From contig NZ_JADKRZ010000002.1 of NCBI RefSeq assembly GCF_015350905.1, forward strand, positions 679,395-743,394: DNA of 64,000 bases, read 5' to 3'. The notes beneath the pieces were generated by a model. That model was not told the origin of the DNA and did no database searches. It worked only from the letters and a program-made list of their open reading frames with translations. Both the position numbers and the translations under genes were made by a program. The DNA is from Curtobacterium sp. VKM Ac-2865 (GTDB lineage Bacteria; Actinomycetota; Actinomycetes; Actinomycetales; Microbacteriaceae). Shown in pieces: positions 32,094 through 40,403 of this stretch. Within the stretch, counting starts at the first letter, position 1, and every line of letters starts with the position of its first letter.

Positions 32094-33329
32094 TCACGCG
32101 TCGGTCAGCGTCAGCTCCGGCAGGGGGCGGTCGGTGTCCGCCACCCGGGTGAGCTTCGCGGTGACCGGGGCGAACAGCTTCGACATCAGGACCTTGTCCG
32201 CCACCCGCCGGGCAGCCAGGCCGAGCCGCGTCTGCGGGTAGGCGAAGTGCACGATGCCCTTCGGGATGCCCTGGATCTGGTCGACCAACGGCCGGAGCCA
32301 GTCGTCGAAGGACACGAACGCCGCATCGAGGTCGGCCTGGGTGAGGCCGTCCCCGCGGTCGACCGACTGCAGTGACGCGGCGAGCACGTAGCCGCTCGTG
32401 AGGGCGAGCGAGGCACCGCCTCCGCCCATCGGCGTGACGCACCAGGCAGCGTCCCCGATCACGCAGACCCGGCCACGCTGCCAGTGCGGCATCCGGATCT
32501 GGGTCAGCTCGTCGAGGTACACGTCGTCGGAGTCGGCGAACCCGTCGAGCACCCGGTCGGTCTGCCAGCCGGCGTCGGCGTACCGGTCCCGCAGCTTCGC
32601 CAGCATCGCCGGCCGGTCGAGCCCGACCAGGTCGTCGACACCCGCGTGCGCGAGGATCGCACGGGTGGTGCCGTACGGGTCGGGTCGCAGGTGCACCTGC
32701 CGCCCACCGACCGCCGTGTACCAGCGCCAGCGGTCGTCGTCGGACGGGATGCGCGGGATCGTCCCGAACACCATCGTGACGCCGAGGTCGCGTTCGTCCA
32801 CGTCGCCGTCCGCGGTGAAGACCCGGTCGCGCGTCCGCGACCGCACGCCTTCGGCGATGACGAGCAGGTCGGCGTGCAGGACCCGGCCGGCACTCGTCGT
32901 GATCGTCACGCGGTCCGGCACCACGCTCGCGTCGCCGTCCTCGACGTCCTGGATCGTCTCCCCGTAGACGAACTGCACACCGTCCGGCAGGTCGTCGAGG
33001 ACCACCCGCGCGAAGTCCCCGCGGAGCACCTCGAGCTCGGCGGTGGCCCCGTCCGGACCGTCCGACGGCAGCTCGGTGGTGACGCGGCCGTCGCGGTCCA
33101 CGAGCACCGTGCCGGTCTCCGTCGTGTTCACCGCCCGGATCGCGTCGACGAGGCCCATGCGGTCGAGCACCTCGCGGGCGACTCCGCGGACGTCGACGTT
33201 CTGCCCACCGTCGCGGAAGGCCGGGGCCCGTTCGACGACGGTGACGTCCCATCCGGTGTGACGGAGCCACCAGGCGGCCGACAGGCCTGCGATGCTGGCT
33301 CCGGAGATCACTGCGTGCCGTGCGGTCAT
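32094..33329 (-). CDS. FAD-dependent monooxygenase (PHBH-like, TetX/UbiH type)
   Basis: 411 residues. The FAD-binding Rossmann motif is SGASIAGLSAAWWL at 9-22 and the second FAD motif is VCVIGDAAWCVTPMGGGGASLAL (GD with the following PxxGxG variant). GEGVRSRTRD (here AEGVRSRTRD) is the DG-like motif. NAD(P)H-dependent hydroxylation of an aromatic or polyketide-like substrate is expected; TetX-like antibiotic modification cannot be excluded. GAGGAG lies 6 nt before the ATG. It is divergent from a MarR regulator, with an operator-like dyad between them. Confidence 0.9.
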   Translation of the reverse strand: MTARHAVISGASIAGLSAAWWLRHTGWDVTVVERAPAFRDGGQNVDVRGVAREVLDRMGLVDAIRAVNTTETGTVLVDRDGRVTTELPSDGPDGATAELEVLRGDFARVVLDDLPDGVQFVYGETIQDVEDGDASVVPDRVTITTSAGRVLHADLLVIAEGVRSRTRDRVFTADGDVDERDLGVTMVFGTIPRIPSDDDRWRWYTAVGGRQVHLRPDPYGTTRAILAHAGVDDLVGLDRPAMLAKLRDRYADAGWQTDRVLDGFADSDDVYLDELTQIRMPHWQRGRVCVIGDAAWCVTPMGGGGASLALTSGYVLAASLQSVDRGDGLTQADLDAAFVSFDDWLRPLVDQIQGIPKGIVHFAYPQTRLGLAARRVADKVLMSKLFAPVTAKLTRVADTDRPLPELTLTDA

Positions 33330-33382
33330 GTGCTGCTCCTCGTGTGCGGGACGGACGCGCGCTGTCTGCGGCGCCCGTCATG

Positions 33383-33395
33383 CTTTACAGTAAAG
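33383..33395. promoter_or_regulatory. MarR-type operator overlapping a -10 box
   Basis: CTTTACAGTAAAG is a perfect 6+1+6 palindrome in the 90-bp divergent gap. On the plus strand its centre (TACAGT) resembles a -10 element 25 bp before the MarR start; on the minus strand TACTGT does the same for the monooxygenase. One bound dimer could silence both genes. Confidence 0.6.
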
Positions 33396-33419
33396 ACACT
33401 ACACAGCAAAGGAACCTGG

Positions 33420-33950
33420 ATGCCCGGACTCGACCCCCTGTCCGTCGACTGGGACGACGACCAGGTCACGGTGATGCACCGCCTCCGAGACTGGGCGGTG
33501 ACGTTCGACGAGCTGAACCGGCACCTGTCCACCTGGATGGACCTGCCCGTCTCGGACGCGAACGCCCTCGGGCAGATCGTCTGGGCGGAGCAGAACGGCG
33601 ACCCCGTGTCACCCGCGCAGCTCGCGCGGCAGATCGGCATGACGTCGGGGGCGACCTCGATCCTCATCGACCGGCTCGAGGCCGCCGGGCACGTCGCCCG
33701 TCACCGCGAGAGCACCGACCGACGCCGGGTCACCCTCCGCCCGACGGACACGGCTCGAGCCGAGAGCGCCCGGTTCCTCGGCTTCGCCGGGGCCGAGATC
33801 GCGGAGACCGTCCAGGGCACCGACGCCGAGGAGACCCGCGTCGTGATCGCGTTCCTCGCGCGGATGACCGCCGCGGCCGCAGCCGCGAACGCCCGTCTGA
33901 CGGCGCAGCCGAGGCCGCCGGCGGCAGACGCGGCCCGGGTCAGACGATGA
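33420..33950 (+). CDS. MarR family transcriptional regulator
   Basis: 176 residues. The winged helix (VSPAQLARQIGMTSGATSILIDRLEAAGHVARHRESTDRRRVTLRPTD) contains the DRR wing motif, and flanking helices form the dimer core. The ATG at 33420 has AAAGGA 5 nt upstream. It is divergent from the FAD monooxygenase and very likely controls it and itself through the CTTTACAGTAAAG site. Its 3' end overlaps the 3' end of the YgiC-like gene by 11 bp on the opposite strand. Confidence 0.88.
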   Translation: MPGLDPLSVDWDDDQVTVMHRLRDWAVTFDELNRHLSTWMDLPVSDANALGQIVWAEQNGDPVSPAQLARQIGMTSGATSILIDRLEAAGHVARHRESTDRRRVTLRPTDTARAESARFLGFAGAEIAETVQGTDAEETRVVIAFLARMTAAAAAANARLTAQPRPPAADAARVRR

Positions 33951-35241
33951 CGTTGGGGGCGAACCGGCAGAAGTAGTCGGTGATCGGCCCGTCGGACTCG
34001 CGGATGCCGACCCCGAACGACTCCTGGTCGACCACCCAGGACCCGAGCACGGGATGATTCGACCCCGCACTGCCGGGGAAGTCGGGCAGCTCGTGGTACT
34101 GCTGCCAGACCTGCTCGCCACCGCGACCCGGGCGGCGGTACTCGGTGCCGTTCGACACCACCGAGCCGTCGGCACGGTGCACGCGGATGCCGTCGCCCTC
34201 GCGCCCGAAGACCGGCTTCACGACGTAGTCCGTCATGCCGTTCGGCCCGTCGGTGTACGACGGCAGCAGGTTGTCGTGTCCCGGGTACAGCCGCCACAGT
34301 GCGACCAGCAGCAGCTTGTTCGACAGGAACGTCTTCCACGCGGGCTCGTACCAGTGCCCGACGCGCGCCCGGTCCGACACCAGGAAGTCGCCGAACTCCT
34401 GGTCGCCCTCGGCACGGTCGTCCCCGGAGAGCAGGTCCTCCCACGGGTAGAGCTTGAACAGGTTCCGGATCACCGGGTACTGCGTGCCCGGCGTGTCCCC
34501 GGGCACGGCGAACGCGCTGCGCGAGGAGCCCTCCGGCTCGGGCACGCCGACGAACGCGCGCTGCCCGGAGTGCCAGCCGATGTCCTTCATCTCGATGCCG
34601 GTGTGCTCCCAGCCGGCCTCGGCGGCGAGGTCGCGCATGTACGCGACGGTGTCCCAGTCCTCGCCGTAGGTGTCGAGGTCTGAGTGCGCGACGAACAGGC
34701 GTCCGCCCTCACCCTCGCGCAGGGACCGGTGCAGCAGGGTGCGCCAGCGGGCCACCAGGGCCTCGTGCAGGCCGTTCCACTGGTCGGCGTCGGCCGCGAT
34801 GTCGCCGCTCGCGAGCCGGTCGCGGTACCAGTGCCACTGGGTGACCGAGGCCTCGATCAGCCCGGTCGGGGTGTCCCCGTTGTACTCGAGCATCTTCGCC
34901 GGGGACCCATCGCCGTGGTAGGCCAGGTCGAAGCGGGCGTAGACGTCGGGCTGCCCCTGGCCGAGCGACCACCCGGCGAGCTCGAAGGCCTCGTCGCTGA
35001 GGCCGAGCGTGCCGAGCGCCCCCGACGCCATGTACCGCGCGGCCTCGAGCGACATCCGGTGCAGCTCCTCGGTCTGGCGTTCGAGCGCCTCGACCTCGGG
35101 CAGCGTGAACACGTAGGCGGCGCCGTCGTTCCAGTACTCGGCCACGGTGCCGTCGTCCCGCAGTGCCCGCGAGTAGATGAGCCCGGTCTGCTGGATCTTC
35201 CGCTCCCAGTCGGGGCGCGGGGCGAACTCGATGCGCTCCAT
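33940..35241 (-). CDS. YgiC/YjfC-like glutathionylspermidine-synthase-family ATP-grasp ligase
   Basis: 433 residues. MLEYNGDTPTGLIEASVTQWHW (the acceptor/amide-site region), LFVAHSDLDTYGEDWDTVAYM, FKLYPWEDLL and TDYVVKPVFGREGDGIRV (nucleotide-binding Lys plus glycine-rich loop of the ATP-grasp fold) match the stand-alone synthetase domain of glutathionylspermidine synthase. E. coli YgiC and YjfC have the same fold but do not make glutathionylspermidine; the substrate is unknown. The ATG overlaps the stop of the lipoprotein gene by one base (TGATG), as ygiB-ygiC are paired in E. coli. Confidence 0.85.
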   Translation of the reverse strand: MERIEFAPRPDWERKIQQTGLIYSRALRDDGTVAEYWNDGAAYVFTLPEVEALERQTEELHRMSLEAARYMASGALGTLGLSDEAFELAGWSLGQGQPDVYARFDLAYHGDGSPAKMLEYNGDTPTGLIEASVTQWHWYRDRLASGDIAADADQWNGLHEALVARWRTLLHRSLREGEGGRLFVAHSDLDTYGEDWDTVAYMRDLAAEAGWEHTGIEMKDIGWHSGQRAFVGVPEPEGSSRSAFAVPGDTPGTQYPVIRNLFKLYPWEDLLSGDDRAEGDQEFGDFLVSDRARVGHWYEPAWKTFLSNKLLLVALWRLYPGHDNLLPSYTDGPNGMTDYVVKPVFGREGDGIRVHRADGSVVSNGTEYRRPGRGGEQVWQQYHELPDFPGSAGSNHPVLGSWVVDQESFGVGIRESDGPITDYFCRFAPNVIV

Positions 35242-35621
35242 CAGCCGCCGAAGCCGCCCTTGGACCCGGACCCGCCGAAGCCGCCCTTCGACACCGCACC
35301 ACCGCGGGAGGACAGCCCGGACTTGGCCGTCTTGCCGGCGGGCAGTGCGTCGACACCGCCCGTGGCCTTCGAGCCGACCGCGGGGACCTTCGTCGCGCCG
35401 CGAGCCAGCAGCGGGAAGTAGTACCAACCCGCGTGCCCGCCGTGGTTGTTGCAGTCGTCGTCGGGGAGACGCTTCTGCGTGGAGTTGTCACGGCAGATCT
35501 GCGCGTAGTCCTCCTTGACCCCGCTCCCCTGCCCGCACCCGGTCAGCGAGGCGGCCAGGGCCGCCACGACACCGATGGAGACGACGTTGGAGACGCGACG
35601 GCGTCGTGGAGTGCTGCTCAC
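35241..35621 (-). CDS. YgiB-like lipoprotein preceding the YgiC homologue
   Basis: 126 residues with a lipoprotein signal (RRRRVSNVVSIGVVAALAASLTGC, lipobox LTGC). The mature part has CRDNSTQKRLPDDDCNNHGGHAGWYYFPL, with two Cys and a Trp-Tyr-Tyr-Phe stretch as in DUF1190/YgiB proteins, and ends in a Gly/Ser/Lys-rich tail (SKGGFGGSGSKGGFGG). Similarity to YgiB is judged from order, size and composition, not alignment. The GTG start overlaps the GNAT stop (GTGA) and its stop overlaps the YgiC start. Confidence 0.7.
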   Translation of the reverse strand: MSSTPRRRRVSNVVSIGVVAALAASLTGCGQGSGVKEDYAQICRDNSTQKRLPDDDCNNHGGHAGWYYFPLLARGATKVPAVGSKATGGVDALPAGKTAKSGLSSRGGAVSKGGFGGSGSKGGFGG

Positions 35622-36169
35622 GGTTCCGGAGCATAAGGCATGCCGACGACGTAGGTCGCGGTGAGCCTCCCGGTCAGGGCATGCGGGAAGGTGACGCCGG
35701 TGGGACGGAAGCCGGCCGCCTCGTAGAGCCGCAGGGCCGGCAGGTTGTCGGCGAGGGCGTGCAGGACGACCGCGGGGTGGCCGACGGCGAACGCCGCGTC
35801 GACGGCGGCGACGAGGAGCGCCCGGCCGACGCCGCGCGCCTGCAGGTCGGGACGGACGGCCAGGAGCGAGAGGTAGGCGGCGTCCGACGGGTCCGTCGGT
35901 CGGCCTGTGCCGGGCGCAGTGACGAGCACGAACCCGTCGATCGGAGGAGACGGCTCGTCGGAGACGGCCGGAACAGACACAGCCGCAGCCCCAGCCGACG
36001 CCACCAGGCACGCCACCCGCGGCACCTGGAACTTCGCCTCGGCCCGGACCCGCACGGCGGAGTCCTCGGGCACACCGTCCCGCGCCGCGACGGCCGCGGT
36101 CCAGACGTCGACGCAGGCCGGGTCCTCGTCCGGGATGGCTGCACGCACCACCACGGACGACTCGATCAC
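35618..36169 (-). CDS. GNAT family N-acetyltransferase
   Basis: 183 residues. The acetyl-CoA pyrophosphate loop is in LLAVRPDLQARGVGRALLVAA (Q/RxxGxG/A motif, about 105-125), followed by HALADNLPALRLYEAAGFRPTG, the typical NxxAxxlYexxGF block. The acceptor is unknown. The GTG at 36169 starts 4 nt after the stop of the NtaA-like monooxygenase, and its stop overlaps the lipoprotein start, so it is internal to a four-gene operon. Confidence 0.88.
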   Translation of the reverse strand: MIESSVVVRAAIPDEDPACVDVWTAAVAARDGVPEDSAVRVRAEAKFQVPRVACLVASAGAAAVSVPAVSDEPSPPIDGFVLVTAPGTGRPTDPSDAAYLSLLAVRPDLQARGVGRALLVAAVDAAFAVGHPAVVLHALADNLPALRLYEAAGFRPTGVTFPHALTGRLTATYVVGMPYAPEP

Positions 36170-36173
36170 CTTC

Positions 36174-37580
36174 TCAGCCTACGGCCGCCCCGCTGCGCAC
36201 CCGGAACCCCGCGCCGCGGTGCTCGTCGGGCAGCCGGTCGCCACGACCGTGCAGCTTGTGCCGCAGGGACCCCTCGACGTACGCGTCCGGGTAGGCGCCC
36301 CGGGCCCGGAGCTCGGGGACGACGAACTCGATGACGTCCTCCCACGTGCCCGGCGTCACCGCGTAGGCGAGGTTGAACCCGTCGACGTCGGTCTGCTCCT
36401 GGATCTCCTGCAGCTGCGTCGCGATCGTGGCCCCACCGCCGACGGCCACCGGACCGAGCCCGCCGATCGCGGTGTGCCGTGCCAGGTCCCGGATCGTCCA
36501 CGACGCACCGTCCGACCCCGTCGCCGCGGAGATGTTCGCCGCCGCCGACTGGATCGCGTTCGAGTCGACCTGCCCGAGGGGCTCGTCGAGGTCCCACTGC
36601 GACAGGTCGACGCCCATCCAGCCCGAGTTCAGCACGAGCGCACCGAGCTCGGACGCGTACGACAGGTAGTCCTCGTACTTCGCCTGCGCGAGCTCGTCGG
36701 TGGCGTCCGTGATCACCGTCAGCAGCGTGTAGACCTTGGCCGCGTACCGGTCGCGCCCGGCGGCTTCGAGGGCGTCGCGGATCTTCGTCACCGTCGCGGT
36801 GAGCTGGGGCAGGGTGGGCGCCCCGACGAAGACCGCCTCCGCGTTCTCGGCGGCGAACGCGATGCCCCGCGGCGAGGCCCCCGCCTGGTAGATCACCGGC
36901 GTGCGCTGGACCGACGGCTCCGACAGGTGGATGCCCGGCACGTCGAAGTGCTCGCCGTGGTGCTCGATCGGGTGCACCTTCGACGGGTCGGTGAACACAC
37001 CGGTCTCGCGGTCCTCGACGACCGCGTCGTCCTCCCACGAGCCCTCCCACAGCTTGTAGAGCACCTCGAGGTACTCGTCGGCCACGTCGTACCGGTCGTC
37101 GTGGCTCAGCTGGTCGGTCTGGCCCATGTTCCGCGCGGCGCTCGGCAGGTACCCGGTGACGACGTTCCAGCCGACGCGGCCCTTCGTCAGGTGGTCGAGC
37201 GTCGAGACGCGCCGCGCGAAGGGGTAGGGGTGCTCGTAGGCCGTGCCGGCGGTGATGCCGAACCCGAGGTGCTCGGTCACCGACGCCATCGCGGACACGA
37301 GCAGGATCGGGTCGTTCACGGGCACCTGCGACCCGGTGCGGAGCGCGGCCTCGTTCGACCCGCCGTACACGTCGTAGGTGCCGAGGACGTCGGCGATGAA
37401 GATCCCGTCGAACGCCCCGCGCTCCAGCGTCTTCGCCAGGTCGGTCCAGTACGTCAGGTCGCGGTAGTCCCTGGACCGGTCGCGCGGGTGGCGCCACAAC
37501 CCGGAGGACTGGTGGGCGACGCAGTTCATGTCGAACGCGTTGAAGCGGATCTGCCGGGTGGGGTTCGTCGTGTCCGTCAC
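36174..37580 (-). CDS. NtaA/SnaA/DszA family FMN-dependent monooxygenase
   Basis: 468 residues, family-typical length. Markers: NAFDMNCVAHQSSGLWRHP at 14-32, FDGIFIADVLGTYDVYGG, GFGITAGTAYEHPYPFARRVSTLDHLTKGRVGWNVVTGYLPSAARNMG, and YQAGASPRGIAFAAENAEAVFVGAP. These two-component enzymes use FMNH2 from a partner reductase to oxidise sulfur or amine compounds (EDTA/NTA, dibenzothiophene sulfone, alkylsulfides). No flavin reductase gene is nearby. It is first gene of the operon leading to the GNAT, YgiB- and YgiC-like genes. Confidence 0.92.
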   Translation of the reverse strand: MTDTTNPTRQIRFNAFDMNCVAHQSSGLWRHPRDRSRDYRDLTYWTDLAKTLERGAFDGIFIADVLGTYDVYGGSNEAALRTGSQVPVNDPILLVSAMASVTEHLGFGITAGTAYEHPYPFARRVSTLDHLTKGRVGWNVVTGYLPSAARNMGQTDQLSHDDRYDVADEYLEVLYKLWEGSWEDDAVVEDRETGVFTDPSKVHPIEHHGEHFDVPGIHLSEPSVQRTPVIYQAGASPRGIAFAAENAEAVFVGAPTLPQLTATVTKIRDALEAAGRDRYAAKVYTLLTVITDATDELAQAKYEDYLSYASELGALVLNSGWMGVDLSQWDLDEPLGQVDSNAIQSAAANISAATGSDGASWTIRDLARHTAIGGLGPVAVGGGATIATQLQEIQEQTDVDGFNLAYAVTPGTWEDVIEFVVPELRARGAYPDAYVEGSLRHKLHGRGDRLPDEHRGAGFRVRSGAAVG

Positions 37581-37664
37581 GAGCGCGACGCTACGACCGC
37601 TCCGGCGCGTCCGTCACGTGACATGACGAAGCATGACGGGAGGCTCGGCTCGCCTCCGCCTCGA

Positions 37665-37680
37665 ATTCGTCGCGACGAAT
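37665..37680. promoter_or_regulatory. 16-bp perfect palindrome in the mntP/monooxygenase divergent region
   Basis: ATTCGTCGCGACGAAT, AT-flanked, lies 84 bp upstream of the monooxygenase start and 108 bp upstream of mntP. It is a candidate operator for either gene. It does not resemble the TTAGGTTAGG half-sites of DtxR-type regulators. Confidence 0.45.
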
Positions 37681-37743
37681 CCTCCTGATCAGGCCTTTTC
37701 TGGTCGGAGGCCCGTCATCCGGATGGCAGGATCGGTGCGTCCC

Positions 37744-37759
37744 GAGACGCCGGTGTCTC
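37744..37759 (-). repeat. GAGACACCGGCGTCTC motif, single inverted copy upstream of mntP
   Basis: Reads GAGACGCCGGTGTCTC on the plus strand, the exact reverse complement of the 16-mer found three times at 42015-42160. It ends 30 nt before the mntP ATG, so it would lie in the leader RNA or promoter. Confidence 0.7.
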
Positions 37760-37788
37760 CGTCCCGCCCGTCTCCGAAGGTGTTCCCC

Positions 37789-38376
37789 ATGTCGTTCTGG
37801 GCCCTGTTCCTCATCGCGCTCGGCGTCTCCGCCGACGCGTTCGCCGTCGCGCTCGGCAAGGGCCTGCACATGCAGCGCTTCAACGTCCGGCACGCGGTCG
37901 TCATCGCCGTCGCGTTCGGCGTCTTCCAGGCAGCCATGCCCCTGATCGGCTGGCTGCTCGGCACCACCTTCGCGCAGTACATCGCCGGCGTCGACCACTG
38001 GGTGGCGTTCGGGCTGCTCGCGCTCATCGGCGGCAAGATGCTGTGGGAAGCCGTCCGTGGCGGACAGGACGACGCGGAGGACACCGACCGCCTGCAGGTG
38101 CGTGAGCTGCTCGTGCTCTCCTTCGCGACGAGCATCGACGCGCTCGCGGTCGGGGTCACGCTCGCGTTCCTGCCGGTCTCGATCGGCTGGGCGGTGCTGC
38201 TCATCGGCATCACGACCGCCGTGCTGTCCTTCGTCGGCGTGCTCGTCGGTCGTCGCGTCGGCGCGCGGTTCGGGCGTCCCGCCGAGATCGTCGGTGGCGT
38301 GATCCTCATCCTGATCGGCGTGCAGATCGTGCTCGAGCACACCGGCGTGCTCGGGGCCCTCGGGGCCGTCGGCTGA
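37789..38376 (+). CDS. mntP: Manganese efflux pump MntP
   Basis: 195 residues, six TM helices in two repeats of three. Both copies of the signature are present: LIALGVSADAFAVALGKGL near the N-terminus and SFATSIDALAVGVTLAFLP in the second half, each with the metal-site Asp (SADA/SIDA). MntP exports Mn(II) and protects against manganese overload. In many bacteria it is controlled by a yybP-ykoY Mn riboswitch; I do not find that consensus in the leader, but two palindromes are there. Confidence 0.93.
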   Translation: MSFWALFLIALGVSADAFAVALGKGLHMQRFNVRHAVVIAVAFGVFQAAMPLIGWLLGTTFAQYIAGVDHWVAFGLLALIGGKMLWEAVRGGQDDAEDTDRLQVRELLVLSFATSIDALAVGVTLAFLPVSIGWAVLLIGITTAVLSFVGVLVGRRVGARFGRPAEIVGGVILILIGVQIVLEHTGVLGALGAVG

Positions 38377-38401
38377 GCAGCCGCCCGACGCGGGCCGCGC
38401 G

Positions 38402-38815
38402 TCAGACGGTCTCGGTGATCAACACCCGGACACGCTCCCGGATGTCGTCCCGGATCGGACGGACCGCGTCGAGGTCGAGCCCCGCCGGGTCGGTGAGCTC
38501 CCAGTCCTCGTAGCGCTTGCCGGGGAACACCGGGCAGGCGTCGCCACACCCCATCGTCACGACGACGTCGGCAGCGGCGACCGCGTCGGTGCTGAGCAGT
38601 GCCGGCTGTTCATCCCGGATGTCGATGCCCTCCTCGAGCATGGCCTGCACCACGACGGGGTTCAGCTGGTCGGCCGGCTCGGACCCGGCGCTCCGCACAG
38701 CGATCCGGTTGCCGGCGAGGTGCTGCAGGTACGCGGCGGCCATCTGGGAGCGCCCGGCGTTGTGGACGCAGACGAACAGGACGGTGGGCACGGGTTCGGT
38801 CGACACGAAGTGCAT
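38402..38815 (-). CDS. arsC: Arsenate reductase (low-molecular-weight phosphatase type, thioredoxin-linked)
   Basis: 137 residues. The P-loop CVHNAGRS gives Cys16 and Arg22; Cys90 and Cys94 (MGCGDACPVFPG) are the resolving cysteines of thioredoxin-coupled ArsC; the general acid Asp109 is in LTDPAG. It reduces arsenate to arsenite. The set of three Cys supports ArsC rather than a protein tyrosine phosphatase. No arsR, arsB or acr3 is adjacent, so it stands alone here. The ATG at 38815 has a weak RBS; the frame continues 31 codons upstream to a GTG. Confidence 0.9.
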   Translation of the reverse strand: MHFVSTEPVPTVLFVCVHNAGRSQMAAAYLQHLAGNRIAVRSAGSEPADQLNPVVVQAMLEEGIDIRDEQPALLSTDAVAAADVVVTMGCGDACPVFPGKRYEDWELTDPAGLDLDAVRPIRDDIRERVRVLITETV

Positions 38816-38995
38816 GATCGCACCAATCCGGTCCGTCGACCGCTCCGAACACCTCCTCGGATGCCGCGCGGTCACCCGAAGACCGTGCTGCAGCAGAGGC
38901 TCGCTCACCCTGAATCGCGAGCCTCCCGTGGGAGTCCGACAGTGTCGTCGGGTCCTACGTCCCCTCTAGACGTTTTCGTGCACGACCGTTCCGTG

Positions 38996-39037
38996 GGACG
39001 GGAGGCCCGTGGCGGGCCCGCCACGAGCCTCCCGTCC
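38996..39037 (-). terminator. Palindrome family A, after the histidine kinase gene
   Basis: GGACGGGAGGC...GCCTCCCGTCC arms extend to 21 bp with one C-A mismatch and no loop (CGGG/CCCG centre). It starts 4 nt past the kinase stop on the minus strand. Confidence 0.7.
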
Positions 39038-39041
39038 GGTG

Positions 39042-40403
39042 TCACCGCGTGGGGAACCGGACGTCCGCCTCCGCGCCGCCGGTTGGACGGTTGGCGAGCC
39101 GGACGGACCCGCCGCCCCGCTCCGCCGTCGCCCGGACAAGCGCCAGGCCCAGACCGCTGCCGCCGAGGCCGGACCGGCGGGCGGGGTCGGCGCGGGTGAA
39201 CCGGTCGAAGGCCCGCGGAAGGAACGCCTCCGCTATGCCGGGGCCGTCGTCGACGACGCGCAGCACCAGGTCGTGGGCGTCGTCCTGCAGCAGGGTGATC
39301 CGCACGACGACACCGGTGTCCCCCGCGGCGACCGCGTTGGCGACGAGGTTGTCGACCACGCGGGCGAACGCGGCCGGTCCCACCGGGTACCGCTTGCGGG
39401 GTGACGGGACCTCGACCGCGAAGTCGATGTCCGCGTCGGGGCCGGCCAGGGTGCGCATCCGGTCGACGGACCCCATCAGCTCGGTCACCAGGTCGGCGGC
39501 GGGCGACTCCGGGGGCGCGCCCTGCTCGTCGAGCCGACTGAGTTCGAGCATCGTGTTCGCCAGGGCGACGAGCCGTCCGGCGTCGACCTCGGCCGCGTCG
39601 AGTTCGCGTTCGAGGGCGTCGGCGTCACCGGAGGCCCGGTGCGCGAGTTCGAGCCGCGCGGTGAGGGCAGCGAGCGGTGTCCGGAGCTCGTGGCTCGCGT
39701 CGGCGATCATCCGCTGCTCGCGCTCGGCGTTCTCCCGCTGCCGGTCGATGAAGGCGTTCAGGGTGCGCGCGAGCTCGGCCACCTCGTCCTGGGACGACCC
39801 GATCGGCAGGTGACCGCCGACGGCACCGGTGCTCAGCAGCTCGGCGGTGCGGCGCATCCGCGACACGGGGCGGAGCGCGAGGGTCGTCAGCAGCCAGGCG
39901 GTGCCCGCGAAGGCGGCGAGCGCCAACAGCGTGCCGATGACCAGCGACCGGTCGACGCTGGCGACCGTCTCCTCGCCGGCCCGACCGTCGTGGGCTGCCC
40001 AGACGACGTACGTCCCGCGGTCGTTCGTCACCGGTGTGCCGATGACCGTCGCCGCGCGGCGGTCCGTGTGCAGCCGCAGGGTGACCGTGCGGTCGGGGAT
40101 GCCCGGCGGCAGCACGCGCTGCAGGTCCCGGGGCAGGGAGTCGGTGATCCAGCGACCGCCGGCGGTCCGGATGGCGACCAGGACGTCCGCGGCGGGGACG
40201 TCGGGCGGCTCCTCCGGGTCTTGGTGCAGGTCGGCCACGAAGGCCGCGGCGTCCCCGGCAGCGAGCGACCGGTCCGCCTCGAGCGTCGCGTGCTCGATCT
40301 GCTCGTGCAGGACGAAGGCCACGCCGCTCAGGACGACGGCGCCGATGACGACGCTGCCGAGCGTGATCCGTGCCCGGATCGACAGCCACCGGAACGGCGT
40401 CAC
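39042..40403 (-). CDS. Two-component sensor histidine kinase
   Basis: 453 residues. TM1 is at about 13-33, an extracytoplasmic sensor at about 34-155, TM2 at about 157-178, HAMP at about 179-232, and HisKA with the phosphoacceptor His in DASHELRTPL. The HATPase domain has the N-box DNLVANAV, G1 DDGPGI, F-box FDRF and G2 GGSGLGLALV. The GTG start overlaps the stop of the response regulator gene (GTGA). The signal is unknown; the acidic 80-residue periplasmic-side domain (LHQDPEEPPDVPAADV) could bind cations or peptides. Confidence 0.94.
   Translation of the reverse strand: MTPFRWLSIRARITLGSVVIGAVVLSGVAFVLHEQIEHATLEADRSLAAGDAAAFVADLHQDPEEPPDVPAADVLVAIRTAGGRWITDSLPRDLQRVLPPGIPDRTVTLRLHTDRRAATVIGTPVTNDRGTYVVWAAHDGRAGEETVASVDRSLVIGTLLALAAFAGTAWLLTTLALRPVSRMRRTAELLSTGAVGGHLPIGSSQDEVAELARTLNAFIDRQRENAEREQRMIADASHELRTPLAALTARLELAHRASGDADALERELDAAEVDAGRLVALANTMLELSRLDEQGAPPESPAADLVTELMGSVDRMRTLAGPDADIDFAVEVPSPRKRYPVGPAAFARVVDNLVANAVAAGDTGVVVRITLLQDDAHDLVLRVVDDGPGIAEAFLPRAFDRFTRADPARRSGLGGSGLGLALVRATAERGGGSVRLANRPTGGAEADVRFPTR

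Noticed and set aside
37634..37660. An eighth member of palindrome family A near 37636
   Set aside because: Only the left arm (GACGGGAGGCTCGG) is present, followed by a short GCCTCC; the right outer arm is missing, so at most a decayed remnant.
37581..37788. yybP-ykoY manganese riboswitch upstream of mntP
   Set aside because: Expected from family knowledge, but the conserved asymmetric loops were not recognisable; only simple hairpins and palindromes are seen.
38816..38995. Extra small gene or arsR upstream of arsC
   Set aside because: The frame continues upstream of the arsC ATG but encodes no conserved residues, and no helix-turn-helix or CxC metal motif is seen on either strand.
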